Assembly (NCBI GenBank): GCA_944470555.2
Contig: OX104134.1
Location: 48,482,691 to 48,546,690, forward strand
Reading direction: 5' to 3'
Length of the DNA: 64,000 bases
Source: Heterobilharzia americana
Taxonomy: Eukaryota > Platyhelminthes > Trematoda > Strigeidida > Schistosomatidae
Below, piece by piece: positions 11,846 through 24,239 of the stretch. The number at the start of each line of letters is the position of its first letter. Positions within the stretch are counted from its first letter, which is position 1. Below the pieces are notes generated by a model. It was given only the letters and a program-made list of their open reading frames with translations. It was not told where the DNA came from and made no database searches. Both the position numbers and the translations under genes were made by a program.

Positions 11846-12990
11846 TTATTGGGCCATCTGGTGGTCGGTTGTATCAGGGGATACATCAGTCTCGAAGTAA
11901 GTTGGTTTCAAATGGTCTGTGCCGATAATATCTTCACGTCCGTTTCTCTTAATTACAGCAACTCCTCCAACCCACTTGATGACCTCTGGTGGTGCATCGT
12001 AAGGGGGTTTAAGTGGTTGACGAGGGAACTGGGTGTAACAAAACGTGTGATGTTCTGTGTAAAGCAGGGAGACGGAACATATCAATTGTTTGACGTCGGA
12101 TGGGAGCGAGCCTAACTGAACGCACCTACTTTTTAGGCATAGTTACCTAAGGTGTTCTATCAAAAGGATATGTGAGAGTTGAAGAAGAAACAAGTTCGTC
12201 TGGTAGGCGAACAGAAGTCCCGTAGACGCGTTCTGCAGAAGTGCATCCGTATACCCAGTAAGACTAGAGGTAGGGCTTTGATCCACTGAGATGTGTTTGC
12301 AGTTGGTGAGGAAGCTTTCAGCTATCAGTGGAAACGTCCAACAAGGCTGTTTGCTTGTGGATGGTAGGATGTCATTTGAAACCAGATGCTACCTAAAAAT
12401 GCGGTTAGGGCGTGAAATAATTCACTTTCGAGTTGTCGCCCGTGGTTGCTTATTACACTAGATGGATACCCAAACTCTGCGATCCATCTTCCAACGAAAA
12501 CACGAGCAGCAGTTTCAGCGGCGATATACCCAGTGGGCACTGCTTCTGACCACCTCATAGAATCACCCACTCAGTTGAAAGGGCGAGTGTGTTCACCATA
12601 TCCTGGCAGAGGTCCTACGGCTTCTACATGCACGTGGTCGAAACGCACGGCTAGGGCTGGAGAAGAACCTAAAGGGCCTTCCGTTTACCGCGTGACCTAA
12701 TGCGTTTTACAAGCTACGCACAACGGAGACCACTTTTTGGTGTATTTGTTTATTTCAGGTCGGTAGAAACGTTGTGCGATAGACCTGATGTCGGCTCGAA
12801 CCAATGGAAGGGACAGTTTGTGCAACCTATGGGAGGCGTTGTGCAACATTTCCTCAGAACTATGTGGCATGGTTGACTGGCTGAGATATTGCACAAAATT
12901 GTACCTTTGCCTGGTTCTACTGGACACGGCCGTAGCCTGAGAGTTGGGGGGGGGGAAGAAGGCTAATCCAACATCCAGCATCAGTAGCAC
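11846..12990 (-). pseudogene. Gypsy (Ty3)-type LTR retrotransposon integrase remnant
   Basis: Minus-strand frames give the integrase in order. 12990-12697 holds an HHCC zinc-binding finger (spaced H..H in LHNASHRLHKL and C..C in SPLCVACKTH, with the RFYRPEI block between). 12570-12325 holds the catalytic core (RWSEAVP, GRWIAEFGYPSSVISNHGRQ, SYHPQANSLVGRFH). 12085-11846 holds the C-terminal GPY/F-like module (LKPPYDAP, RNGREDIIGTDHLKPTY). Two of three catalytic acidic residues are gone: the SDHG aspartate reads Asn and the LVERF glutamate reads Gly. Stops also separate the blocks. Schistosomes carry Gypsy elements such as Boudicca and the Saci group; I cannot tell which this is. No protease or RT was found upstream, where a CR1 begins. 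Confidence 0.85.
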
Positions 12991-13199
12991 GGGTAGAGCA
13001 AACTTGCAGTTTTTGAGTTCTTGCTTCTGGATTTTGAGGTTCAGTTTTCCTCATTCGGTTGTGCTCCGCAGAAGCCTTTATGTTTTTCCCGCTTATAACT
13101 TTGGGATTAGCGACTGGCCGTTTGAAGGTATCTTTCTTGAGAATTGTAGCTTGGTTGGTTTGGGACCCAACGGGGTTGCTGGCGAGAATAATTAATCTT

Positions 13200-15340
13200 T
13201 TGAAATTCCTGCTTTTGTAGGCGCCTGCAAGTAAGCCGTAAGCCCCACTTAAAAGGTGCTGGAAAAGGGGATGAGTGTTGGATGGGAAAAAGAGGGGTGA
13301 AGAGAACTTATAGAAAGATGAGCGTTACTGGTAATAGTGTGGAGAAGGGTTGCGTCCGTTGAAGATGCTAGGGTTGGGGAACACAGGGAGGATGAGCACA
13401 TCTTCACTTGTTACCCACGAATGTTTGTGGTACGGCGTTTGCGCTCAATTGCTCATCCGGTGGTCGCTCGAAGGACGCAACTAATGAAACTGTGGATACT
13501 TCCTTCACTACAGCCATCCTCATAGTACACACTACCTGAGAAGTTTGATCCTACTGTCGTCTTTCCTGAACGTGAGGTGTGCGAGCGGGGTTCCCGAGAG
13601 ACCGCTGGTTTTGGGTCGACCGTGTCGACTTGTCTGGGCGACCCACTTGGTGAATGGTCTCGCAGGTCGCCTCGTTTCCTTCGACAGCTTGGCGCGAACA
13701 GGTTGAGTCGCCTGAGGTGTTGCGCATATGCCTTGTCTGTTAGTCCAACAACTGGCCTTGTCGCTCTTCTCTATGCGTTCCTGGGAGCATTCGCACCTCT
13801 CTTTTGTAGTGGAGGGGGGTATCGTGTTGAATCCCACTAGGTTTGGTCCAACATAAGTTTTAAATGCCACAAGGAATAACTATGGCGTTGGCGCTCCAAG
13901 CTGCCTCCCTTGAGGATGCGTGATGGCGTCCACCTCTGCCGTCGTCAGCTTGAGGTTGCACTAATGTCCAGCGCGTCAGAGACGTGGGTATCCCGCAGCT
14001 TGCGCCCTTGTTGAGGGTGTAGCTGGTTTTCATCGCTTCTGGTGTGCGAAGATACATTGCGAAGCATTTCTCCAGGCTGAAGCCCCAACCATTCGCAGTT
14101 GACAAGGGCTCTAGGTGTGACAGATCATCTTGGAGTACCCTAGAATACCCTTCCCTGTCTATCGTCCTCCATATTTTGATGTAGTCCGGAAATGGGAGGA
14201 TAGACGGGATATTTCAAAGGGAAGGTCACTGATGAGTAGTAAAAATCGGGGTGACCCAAAGATCGCTCCTTGAGAAACTTCCCTTCTTGCACTCCTCCAA
14301 GCTGGCTGAATTCCGTTTATTTTGGCAGAAGATTTTCTGTCATCTAGGTATGCTGTAAACCATGTTAATGGTGGTTCAGTAGAACAAGCTTTCGTTAGTC
14401 TAGCTGGCGTAGTGTAGTATGGGACGCTATCGAAAGCCCTGGTCAGGTGCAGGAAGATAACTTAGACTGATCGTCTGCCGTCCCAACTAGCTGTCCAGTC
14501 TTCTCAGGTGGCCACCAATTTTGTGGCCCACCACCGTCAAGTTCTGAAGCCATGTCCGGTGGGGCGCACGATATTGTTACCGTTCGGGTAGACCCAGTGC
14601 CTCGGATGGTATGGGAAGTAATTCTACTGGTCTGTAATTGCGTGTGTTTTCCTCGGTCTCCTCTGTCAAAGACTGCTGAAAGTATGGCATGCTTCCATTT
14701 CCTAGAGAGTTGCATAACTTCCAGTCGGTGTTGCAGTAGACTCCATATGCGTATCGCTAGCATTCGACGAGATTCTTCTAGACCACAGGTCTCACGTCAT
14801 CATAACCCAGAAACTTCCCTGTTCTCAACGTTGAAAGTTTCGTACACACTCAGCTTGAGGAAATCTTCACGTTAACCAGCTCTGTATCGCAGTACCAGAA
14901 TTCCGTTACTTCAGTGGATGTTGATGGTGGATCCACCACTGTATTGAGATGCTCGTCGAATCGGCTATTCAGCAGTTCCGCCATCGCACCGATATCCAGA
15001 AATTCTCCAGACGGTCCTGTGATGAGCCCCAAATTTTTATTCGTCGGTTCTCGTCGTGGCGCGGACGGATGCAGGATTTTCGGATTGTAACTAGGCTGCT
15101 TGGCCGGGTTACCCTAATATATGCACCTGTCATTATGAACGTTACATAAGTCGCATAACTTCTCGTAGTTCGGAAAGCCTGACTCCTTATGTGATGTGGC
15201 CACGCATATCATGCCTTCTTTTTGTTTTGCATTTTCCTCTAGCTTACCTGAGTTGCCCAAGACAGTTTTAGAGATCGTCGTCTGGTTAATGTCGTAAAAC
15301 TCCTTTCGAAGGCACTCAAGATAGTATCTTTAACATGTAT
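13200..15340 (-). mobile_element. CR1-like retrotransposon, RT and 3' part (decayed)
   Basis: Reading from 15340 down: KRRYYLECLRKEF, GPSGEFLDIGAMAELLNSRF at about 15026, an RT with LHLTRAFDSVPYYT near 14440-14400, WFTAYLDDRKSSAKING, QGAIFGSPRFLLLISDLP, then LEKCFAMYLRTPEA near 14070. The 3' thumb/tail region reads LTDKAYAQHLRRLNLFALSYRRRRGDL near 13740-13660, a conserved signature of CR1-clade C-termini. Every block is in a different frame from its neighbour. The 3' boundary lies somewhere between 13340 and 13200, next to the Gypsy remnant. Confidence 0.8.
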
Positions 15341-16289
15341 CAAGTGTTCACCCACTGATGGTGAGTCCCATTCTTGCAGCCAAGTAGCCTCAACAGTCCA
15401 CTGCTTATGGAATGGCAGTCTTCATTTCGGTAACAGCGGAACGCTCTCGGCTCAAATACTCGTAGTCCCACCCCGGATATCAGAAAAAATCTCATGAAAG
15501 TGTGGTCGCCTTCGCTTAAGGGGGATGGACACGGGAAAAATAATGGTATATCTCGGGTAACGAATCGTACGAACACGTGCCATTTTTACAGGCAATATTT
15601 GAATACTATTCCACTTAGTTGGGCGCAGAAAACTTCTAAGGATTAGATCATCACGCCATATGTAGTCTTCCGGAGTTCTCAGTTGTTTAGATATTGTCGG
15701 CCACAAATACTGGATAAAAACCAATTTCGTTACACAGCAGCGGCGGAAATTAATATGGGCATAATAACTCAGTGTGACAGGGTTCCGGCTATTCGTGAGT
15801 CACATAATAGGTAAGAGTACGTCGAACATCCGATATTGGCCAAAAATGAAGCTGAAAAGGTGTGATCATTAATAAGTTTGTGCCATCTACTGACAGCACC
15901 CAAAACTAGAGTTACATACTCGGATGAACGGGCGGGGATTTGAGACTAGCAATACGTGATGTCATCCAGAGTGTAGCAATTGTTTAGGCCCATGATATTG
16001 TAAACGGAGTCATCTGAATAGATTTAGCCAAAGATGCAATCCTATTCAGCCACTGTTGTATGTTACAGGGGAGAATACATAAAGTATCATCATTAAACCA
16101 TCATATAAGATTTCAAGGTCAGCACTTCACGTGAGGCCACTTTCGGTCAGCTTCGTTTCCGGGAAAGTGGGATCGGAGAACTAGCATATATAGACACAAA
16201 CAGCATTCGCCCCGAACGCTTCCAGATGCAATTCCGGATGGGACCATGAAGTCGAGGAGCTTGCGGTCTGGGGTGAGTTGCTCACTGGC
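15341..16289. other. Unassigned stretch left of the inverted repeat
   Basis: Minus-strand open frames at 15724-15452 and 15576-15340 are continuous enough to suggest decayed coding sequence. They have no motif I recognise. Position just upstream (in minus orientation) of a CR1 reverse transcriptase makes a CR1 connector possible, but this is not shown by the sequence. Confidence 0.3.
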
Positions 16290-16347
16290 ATTCTGCGTCT
16301 CCAGGTGGCAAAGGACGGTAGTTCACGCATGTTGAACAGAAGCTAGA

Positions 16348-16635
16348 AGTATATTTGAATGCTGAGTGTGCGTTGGTATGATCCGTGGTTGTAACCCGTA
16401 TATCGAATGAGAAGGCGGAGCGTAAAGGCATGTGAGTTGGAGCTAGTTATCCTTGAATTTGGGGGAACAATATTGAGGAGTAGTGTGTAAAGGGGAAACG
16501 AGGAAAAAGTGACCACAAAGTTTAATACTCTATTTATTTGCATGGTGCTTTCCTCGTGTCTGAGTTTAAGCTGTTTTGTAGATCCTTAAGGATGGTGACT
16601 GTGTTTTGCATTCGAGAACCAGTAGGAGGTTTGAC
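16348..16635 (-). repeat. 288-bp inverted repeat, left arm
   Basis: The reverse complement of this interval matches 19632-19919 base for base over 288 positions, with no indel, when read line by line. Outside these limits the match continues at visibly lower identity for about 20 bp on the right and about 58 bp on the left (16290-16347 against 19920-19985). The minus strand contains a 66-codon open frame beginning MQINRVLNFVVTFSSF (16543-16343), shared with the other arm except at its last residue. The unit is not a known protein or tRNA-like sequence. Its precise preservation contrasts with the strongly decayed CR1 fragments around it. Confidence 0.9.
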
Positions 16636-16764
16636 ATCCACACGCGGGGTTAGGATAAGAGAGAGTGGGAAGATAGTTAATGTGATCTTTGGGGAAGGAA
16701 GTGTGTTAGGTGTATAGTGGGTCTGACGAACTCAGATGTGAATGGTTTCCACAAGTCCCCACCA

Positions 16765-17103
16765 TCAGATCCGCCATCTCATGTTGTTGTACTTAAGCTC
16801 CCACATATGCTTTAAAATAAAATGACACCATAGGAGTCCTGATGGCCGAGCTGGATTAGAATCTGGTCCCTCTTTAGCCTTGATATCCGAATTTATATAA
16901 ATAGCAACTTCATCTCCTTTTCTGTGACTCCAACCCCTGCTAGTTGGGATCATTTTGGACATGTGAATTTCGGTACCGAGGAAGTGCGGTGTGAGCCCAG
17001 TTTCAGCGACGGTGGTTATCCCGACCGCAAAGTGTGAGCGAAAAGATACTACCCTCACTACTTTCCTTCTCAACCACCCGTCATTGCTGTACATACACTG
17101 CAT
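16765..17103 (-). pseudogene. CR1 endonuclease N-terminus, inverted piece
   Basis: On the minus strand a 112-codon frame reads MYSNDGWLRRK, ITTVAETGLTPHF (the TETWLT motif with Gly for Trp), and RKGDEVAIYINSDIKAKE (the RGGGVAIY block). This is the first third of a CR1 endonuclease. The following part of the same domain lies on the opposite strand from 17104, so the element is inverted at its 5' end, as happens by twin priming during retrotransposition. Confidence 0.75.
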
Positions 17104-17867
17104 GGTCTACTGAGTTCAGATTTGATTCCCTGTTGGTCTTTCTTATGGTCAGAATTTTTTCTCAGACGACTGAGACTCCCAAAGAATGTGAATCTTTCGT
17201 CCACTGTCTTGAATGTGACAGGTGGCTCCAATGTGTTCGGAGTCCGACTAGGCTACATAGTCTTTTAGACTTAGCCTTCTCTAACAATCTCATTCCTTCT
17301 ATGGTACATATCATCTGTCGATTCCCGGAAAGTGACCATAATATTGTAGTTTTTTGTCTAAATTTTGGGTCTACTGTCAACCCCAGAAGACGGCTCATAC
17401 AGTACAGATGCTACCATGACACTAACCGGGGGGACTTTCAGTTCTCATCAGGGTGTTTAGATTGGGGGAGTACTCTGCCAGTACGTCTATTGAAGCACTG
17501 ACGACCGTTTTTTATTGTGACATGTGCAATGACCATGATTATTCTGCGCCAGAAAAAGGACACTAAGCCTATGGCCCCGGAAACACTGTTGATCCCAAAT
17601 CCCCTTAGAAGTCGACTTTGGAAACATCCTACCCGTTTTCACAGGCAGCATGACTTTTCTTCACCAGTCACGATGTCTAACACTTGTGCTTGTGCTGATG
17701 CTCTTCGTGTACAAGAAGCCATTGGACAAGAACGTCAAGTTCCATCTTCCGGCAATCAAAAATCTCTAGCAAAGATTCTCAAGTCCAGATTGAAACCGTC
17801 TGAATACAAAGGATTAAATGTATTATTGGCAACGGTGAGCTGCACGATGACCCTAAGCAAATTGTGA
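17104..17867 (+). pseudogene. CR1 endonuclease C-terminal part and connector
   Basis: Plus-strand frame with SPTRLHSLLDLAFSNN and RFPESDHNIVVF, the LDLVF and SDH motifs closing the CR1 endonuclease fold, followed at 17517-17867 by a polar connector that normally precedes the RT. It continues, after a loss of most of the RT, with the CR1 3' end at about 18640-19245. The junction with the inverted N-terminal piece lies at about 17040-17110. Confidence 0.72.
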
Positions 17868-18639
17868 AGATTTTCAGTAACCACTGTAGTGGCCAGAATC
17901 CAGCAATCTCGGCCTGAAAGTGGGAAATAACTGGGCGGTGCCAACTGACGTGAATCTGTCTAGTTCCTGCATTCTACTTTATGGCTTCCGAAATTCCGCG
18001 AGTGACGAACAGTCAAAAGTTGGATCAAAACATCAAAAAACGGTTTGTAGCAATTCGGTGGTAGGTTCGTAACAAAATCTATGGTACTATCAAAGCAACA
18101 ATAAGTTATATCAAAATTATAAAAATGCCTCGACAGTGCTGTTGGGTAACTGTACAGTCCAAAACGTTCTCAGGTGCAAATACGTACTATACAGCAAAAA
18201 CTGGTTGAACAAATACAACTGTTAAGTGCCTGACAGTCCATAAGAATATTCCTGACGAAAGGGATCGAAACTCTGTCTACCAGAACCAAATCAGCAAATA
18301 AACGTTTCCGGTAGACAGTCAAAAGACAAAAAGTCGAATCACAGCACAACCGTAAGTCGAACCAATACAGAATATCCAGCCCAGTAAAACATCACCCTGT
18401 CAACATTTTAGCGTCACATAATAGTAAGTGAAACATTCATGATAAGTCTCAACCATAAGAAGGCAAATGCTGATTAAAAAATCGAAAAAGACAGCCAAAT
18501 AATCAAATAACATTGCACGGGCTAGGGCCAAAGGTGCACCATCCACAAAGAGGGTAAAAATATTAAAATAAATGTCAATACAATGAAATAGGGTGATCAG
18601 GAGGGATTTTCAGATCAGTTTTCGTTACGATCTATTTGG

Positions 18640-19260
18640 TGCTTAGTAACAAACGAGAGTGATCTCCTTCATTTTCATGGTCAGCATAACCCTCCTCTAG
18701 GATCGAAGTATGCAGATGCAACAGTTTTCAAAGACAGAAGACTCATTGGTCCTCTACACAGAAACATACTCACACCTGAGGCAAAACTTATACTATACAA
18801 CGTTATAGCCCGCCCAATATAAAAGTATTGCACATGTATCTGTGGCAACATGAAAGTATCTGATAGAATTCAAGCAGAGAACATCCAACGAGACCTTACT
18901 CGGCGCCCACTAATACACAACGAAGGACTTCCTTATGAAGTAAGGTGCAAAAAACTAGTACTAGAACCACTCTGGCTGAGATGCCTGAAGCTCAACCTAA
19001 CCTTTCCTTTTTGTCTTTTATTTGGAAAATCTAAAACGAACTGTGCTATTATTTTTAAGTCGACACCAGCATATAGTCTGGGTAATAGCGAACACACCAT
19101 TCCAATAAATGAGTATCGCTCAAAACCTCGAAGTAGGTTTTTCATAGCTCAGTACAGTACGCTGTGGAACAAACTTCCGCTCTTGTACAAGCATGTCGAT
19201 CTCTCAGCCAGTTTCAGTGGTTACTTGGTGAATTCCCCTATCTAACTATTCTCATCATTT
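18640..19260 (+). pseudogene. CR1 RT C-terminus and 3' end
   Basis: Plus-strand reading with DRIQAENIQRDLTRR, LPYEVRCKKLVLEPLWLRCLKL and FFIAQYSTLWNKLPL, the standard C-terminal blocks of CR1 proteins (DKIQ..QRRFTR, L..LGL..LWLRR, SWNSLP). A 131-codon frame (18850-19245) is open. This may be the 3' part of the element whose endonuclease lies at 17104-17867; the intervening 18.0-18.6 kb has no recognisable RT core. Confidence 0.75.
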
Positions 19261-19631
19261 CGTTGACGGCCAGTTCACAAACAGTAATACCATGAACAGT
19301 GGCACTGCTGGTGCCTAGACTCAGTGGAGACTAACAGCAATGACGAAGGTATGCGATGCCGAAACTAAGCGCACAGGTTAAGACAAAATCATCAAGGAGA
19401 GTAGAAACTAGTGGGGGGGGGGAGTAGATAGCGTATGGTATAGGTTAATTAACGGCATACTAAAAAGCAAACGTATAACAGCATATAAAGAAGAAACAGA
19501 TATACAACATGAGGTGGCATAGCTGATTTTGAGAACATTCATATCTGAGGTCATTAGATCCAGTATTCGCCTATCATCCTACCTTCACCTGGGATTGTAG
19601 CAACTATCCTCCTCTAACCCTGCATGTGGAC

Positions 19632-19919
19632 GTCAAACCTCCTACTGGTTCTCGAATGCAAAACACAGTCACCATCCTTAAGGATCTACAAAACAGCTTA
19701 AACTCAGACACGAGGAAAGCACCATGCAAATAAATAGAGTATTAAACTTTGTGGTCACTTTTTCCTCGTTTCCCCTTTACACACTACTCCTCAATATTGT
19801 TCCCCCAAATTCAAGGATAACTAGCTCCAACTCACATGCCTTTACGCTCCGCCTTCTCATTCGATATACGGGTTACAACCACGGATCATACCAACGCACA
19901 CTCAGCATTCAAATATACT
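19632..19919 (+). repeat. 288-bp inverted repeat, right arm
   Basis: Exact reverse complement, by eye, of 16348-16635. It lies between two plus-strand CR1 3' ends (ending about 19260 and 20885). The arms enclose 2,996 bp. The 66-codon frame 19724-19924 is the counterpart of the minus-strand frame in the left arm. Flanking sequence to 19985 on the right still resembles the other flank but with several substitutions. Confidence 0.9.
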
Positions 19920-20245
19920 CCTAACTTCTGTTCAATATGCGTGAACCACCGTTTTTGTCACCTTGAGCTTCAGAAAGCGAAGAAACTATGTCCCACCCGC
20001 AAATTGTAGGACAACTAACTTCGGTTCTCGTGCCTCTGTTTGTCTGTCCCACCCGATTTGCAGACTGTGATGGCGGATCATGCGAAAACACTGTGACACA
20101 CTTCGAACTTCTATTCAGCATGTGATAGGTGTCATCTTTTAACACCAGCGGATGCAAAATCACCAGGAGTTAGCAACTCTTCTCAGACCACAGCCTCTCC
20201 TATATTCATAGCTCATATTGAGAGAGGAACTAGAAATGGTACAAA

Positions 20246-20885
20246 ATGCCATTCGCTTTCAAACATGCAAGTTCTTTCAGTCCGACAACCACTCACCTGA
20301 AAACGAAGCTGAGGGTAACCTCATATGACGGAATCAAGGGTCCCACTCTACAAAGTGAGCGTCCGTCCAATTTTAGAGTACTGCCCGTTTATCTTAAGTG
20401 GCCTTCGTATGAGCGACAAAGGAAAAGTTGAAGGGGTACAACGCCACTTTACACTCAGAACACTAGGAGCTGACCGCAGCCTAGACTACATCCCGAGATG
20501 CAACATGCTAGGACTGGAACCTCTCTGGAAGAGGCAACTCAGAATGAATCCTATATTTTACTATAAATTATTTCGTAAGCAAGTGCACTCATGGAGCCCG
20601 GAAATTAGAATTGTTGTAACATCTACTCACTACTTACGTAATCACGATCTATTAGCCGAGAATGATTGTTTTATAAGACCAAATTCCGAGGAAACTTCTT
20701 CATCAATAAGTTCTCTCACATCTGGAATAGACTTCCTGAGGAAGTACCCACTGCAGGTTCGTTAACTGTCTTTCATTCCGCACCTAATAATGTCCTAACG
20801 GATGATCAGTCTATCACTCGCCTAGGCACTACCTGTACGTTCTGGGCTAATGAAAATATACTAGGACCTCTAAACATGTAGAGTA
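20246..20885 (+). pseudogene. Second CR1 RT C-terminus and 3' end
   Basis: Reads LYKVSVRPILEYCPFILSG, KVEGVQRHFTLRTLG, PRCNMLGLEPLWKRQLRM and, after a frameshift near 20680, KFSHIWNRLPEEVP. These are the same C-terminal CR1 blocks as at 18640-19245, but the two differ enough to be separate insertions or subfamilies. The longest open frame is 146 codons (20325-20765). Nothing upstream of the VRPILEY block is recognisable apart from the inverted-repeat arm. Confidence 0.8.
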
Positions 20886-22074
20886 AAGCTATCATAATTC
20901 TCAAGTACCTTTTACCTCAATGGGCTCATAAAGGGTGTCTGATTACTAGTCCACCTTGTCTGGTTGTGCAGTACAAATACATAGGCAGTGTTCCCATTAA
21001 GTTCACCAATAAAAACTACCTATCTAATAACTCGAGTGAACTTCATGTAAGAAAAACAGAAGAGTCATTCTCATATGCATAAATTATAGTTTACACATGG
21101 TTTGAATGACTAAAAAGGCAGGAAGTTCTCTCCTCCCAGTTGGTTTTACGTGGTATTCCATTATCCAGCCTCTCTTTGCTCTTCCTCTTCTCTTCTCTTT
21201 TCAGTACCAGCCTGATGAGGAAGTCCTAAGCATTAGTTTGATCAAAAAGTATCAACTTACTGGAAATCTCACTTCGCGCGTTATGTTGGAAACTGATGTT
21301 GGAAGTATCCAACTGGCTCGCCCCGATTTTCATGTTTCTTGAACAGTTTAACAACCAACTCACCTCCCTACCAGTACCCTAAGTAATACCACATACTATA
21401 CTTCAAGCACAATAACTGGTCTCACATTTCTGGTCCGTGACAAATGCAGTGGAAATCTGGATAAACAAACAAACCCGAGAGTTCGCTTTACCCAACGGCA
21501 ACACATCCATGATGATGCTATGTAACAGATTTCTCTAGTACTTTGTCTTGTATCAGTCCATCTAATAGAAGTCGATTAACAGCCAATGTATCTCCTTGAC
21601 CACGCTGCATACTTTAATTTGAAATTGATGAAGTTTTACATTTGTGTTATATTCACCATTGCTGAACGACGATGCTTCCGGTCTTTGATTACTTGCACCA
21701 CAATGTATGTTTTCAGTGTTATCAGTCTGAATTGCCGGGAAAAGTAACACTTGAAGAGTGAGGACTGCCAAACTTAAGCGTTCACCTGATTAAATGATTG
21801 TATGGATACTTACTTATTCCTGATATCATTTAAGTAAGTTGTTGTTGGTCAATGAAGCCACTGTTAGAGTAGACGTTTATCTGACGAAACACTGGATTTT
21901 GCGGATGGGTTAATCATGTCGACTACTCATAACGCAAACACCAAATATTGCACCGTTTGATGTGAAATCAGAATTGTGAGTCGGAATGACTCAACTCTGA
22001 AAGTACTGTGAAGTGATATTTTCCTGCTGTTTGCTAGCATTTAGACAGGTGGTGTCATGACGGAGTTTAACGTC
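20886..22074. other. Non-coding stretch
   Basis: AT-rich sequence with only short open frames, none with recognisable motifs. No RNA gene or obvious repeat was seen. Confidence 0.4.
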
Positions 22075-22190
22075 CTCCCTCTGTACCATTCAAAACTGCC
22101 AAAAACTTTTATGTTTCAATTCAATGAGGCTTGTAAACTGGCCTCTGTCATGTTAACTTCACAACTTGAGAATAAAGATTTTTATTTTAT
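22075..22190 (+). repeat. Short dispersed repeat, copy 1 (retroelement tail-like)
   Basis: Contains the block GAGGCTTGTAAACTGGCCTC followed by TGTCATGTTAACTTC and an AATAAAG with a T/A-rich run (TTTTATTTTATTTATTTC). Related blocks occur at 24010-24120 and 24240-24335 in the same orientation. The AATAAAG plus a short A/T microsatellite looks like the 3' terminus of a retroelement, but no coding part is attached. Confidence 0.5.
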
Positions 22191-24009
22191 TTATTTCGAA
22201 ATCTATGCAGTCAATCATGCATGCATACATGGAAGTGTACATGAGGTTCGAACGAGCCTAAAAGTATAGGGACTTCTCTCTTTTCCAAACTGGACTGCGC
22301 AATAATTCCGTTTTCCATATCTGCTCGTGCTTCCTCTTTCTTGTTTTATTTGCGGCAACAGGTCGGTGCGGACATTTAGTGCTGAGTTTCAACCAGAGCA
22401 TATCTACCTAGTGGAAATAATACCTACCGTTTGACTCCAAGAACTATTGGACTGCTCCCAACTCTTCGCAGTCTCTGGAACATCTTCACAATTAACTCAC
22501 CTACCATTCAGGATTCTTACAGTGACGAACCGTCTGAATTTTCCCAACAGTCATAGTGGCCCGAAGATTTTGGACAAACGATTAAACAAGAGACCAATTT
22601 ACCTATTGACTCTGTATCAAGTGATCTTTTCAAGTAAATGTTATCATGCATCAAATACACTTCTCGTATGTCGCTACTAACGCTAATATGAAAGATGCCT
22701 GAAGCCTATGTGTGATTGCTACCATTTGGACTGTTAGCCGTTTTGACTCGTATTTCTATCTACTAATACAAGTAATTCCAGTGAAATTAATGCATATTAA
22801 CTTTAAACATAAAATGGTGAACTGGAAATGCATTGATTCATACACTCACCTTTGTTATATAACTGTGGACACCTACTGATACATCTAATAGTATGCATTG
22901 GTCCTAGTCTCAAGGGAAGAGAAAGTGTAATAGACAGTTCCACGATGCCTTCTATATCTTCGTTGTCTCGGGTGAGGACAAGAGTAGCTACCAGGTGCTA
23001 TCGCACTTCATTCATGTGCAAAGTAAAGGCTGCGTCAACACGTCTAAGTGGGGAGTGAGTTAACTTTGGTCGTTATTTCTCACATATTCTCACCATATTC
23101 ATTGTCTGTGGAAGAGTTAATTATGTTCACTCCAACTTCAAATATAACGACCGTGGCATTAAATGAATCTATTTAGTTTGTGAGTCTATCACCTTCAGGT
23201 TTAATCAAAATATTTCCGCCATGAATTTCGCGCTGTATGGAGTCACTGGATCACCAAGGCTTGATATTTTGCCTGCAGTTTACCTCAGCCTTATGCATGT
23301 ACGCTAACTTGATCATTTAGAATCGTCAATTGCGTACAGGCTTAGCAGCGTAAGCGGCACTAATACAGTGTATCTATGACTGTAAACTGCTTGTATTTAC
23401 AATAGTGAACGAGTGTCATTTTTATCAATCTGAATGGTGTGGAAATATTGATGAGTGTAGCTACAAAGTCGAGGTGAAATTTCTGTGGACGATGCGCCTC
23501 CCATTAATGGGCAGCGATAACTATCGCACAATAGGCAGCGGATTGCTCTTTCAGGACGTCAGAGCAACTGAGATACGAATGTGAAACTATTGAGAGGCAA
23601 TCACCGAGAGGGTTAGGGTTATCAGAAACCGCTGGTTAACAAGATCTAACACGTAAACACGCTCCCGAGATGGTGAGAATTAGTACAACTACAGGATATT
23701 TCTTCGAGAAACGTAACTCATGTCTTTGTCCAAATATAGAAAAAGCTTGGATTTCCGTCTTCCAAAATGACTTCACCGCTGGCACCGACTCAAGTTTGGA
23801 ATACTTCACGCTTGATTTGCTTCCTCGGGATCCAATGCATTCATAATGACAACCTTTCATAGGCACGGAATTAGTGTGAAAGAATATTAACATCGACAGG
23901 TGGAAGCTGAGCTTCGGCCTCGAATACGCTTAATCGGGAGAAATCACTGCCCGTGGTTGGTCAGGTTTTAATAAGTTTGCGCACATCAGTGACTTGATGT
24001 GTGAATTAT

Positions 24010-24120
24010 TTAATGCCAAATAATATTTTGTAAGCCCTCAAGAATTATCAATTCGACAATGCTTGTAAACTTCCATCCCTCATGTTAAATCCGTCATGCG
24101 AGGATATTGATTTTCTACCT
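24010..24120 (+). repeat. Short dispersed repeat, copy 2
   Basis: Carries ATGCTTGTAAACTTCCATCC and CTCATGTTAAAT, matching the blocks at 22122-22165 and 24277-24320. The tail is degraded. Confidence 0.45.
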
Positions 24121-24239
24121 AAACTTTATCTCTCTGTATAATCTGAATACTAATACTTTCTTGTTTGTTTGATGGCTAGAAGGGTCTTTTGATGCTTTTG
24201 TTAGAGTTTGCTTATGCACCCTGCATACCATTCATGAGT

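Noticed and set aside
13577..13840. 87-codon plus-strand frame
   Set aside because: Antisense to the CR1 C-terminal block; not an independent gene.
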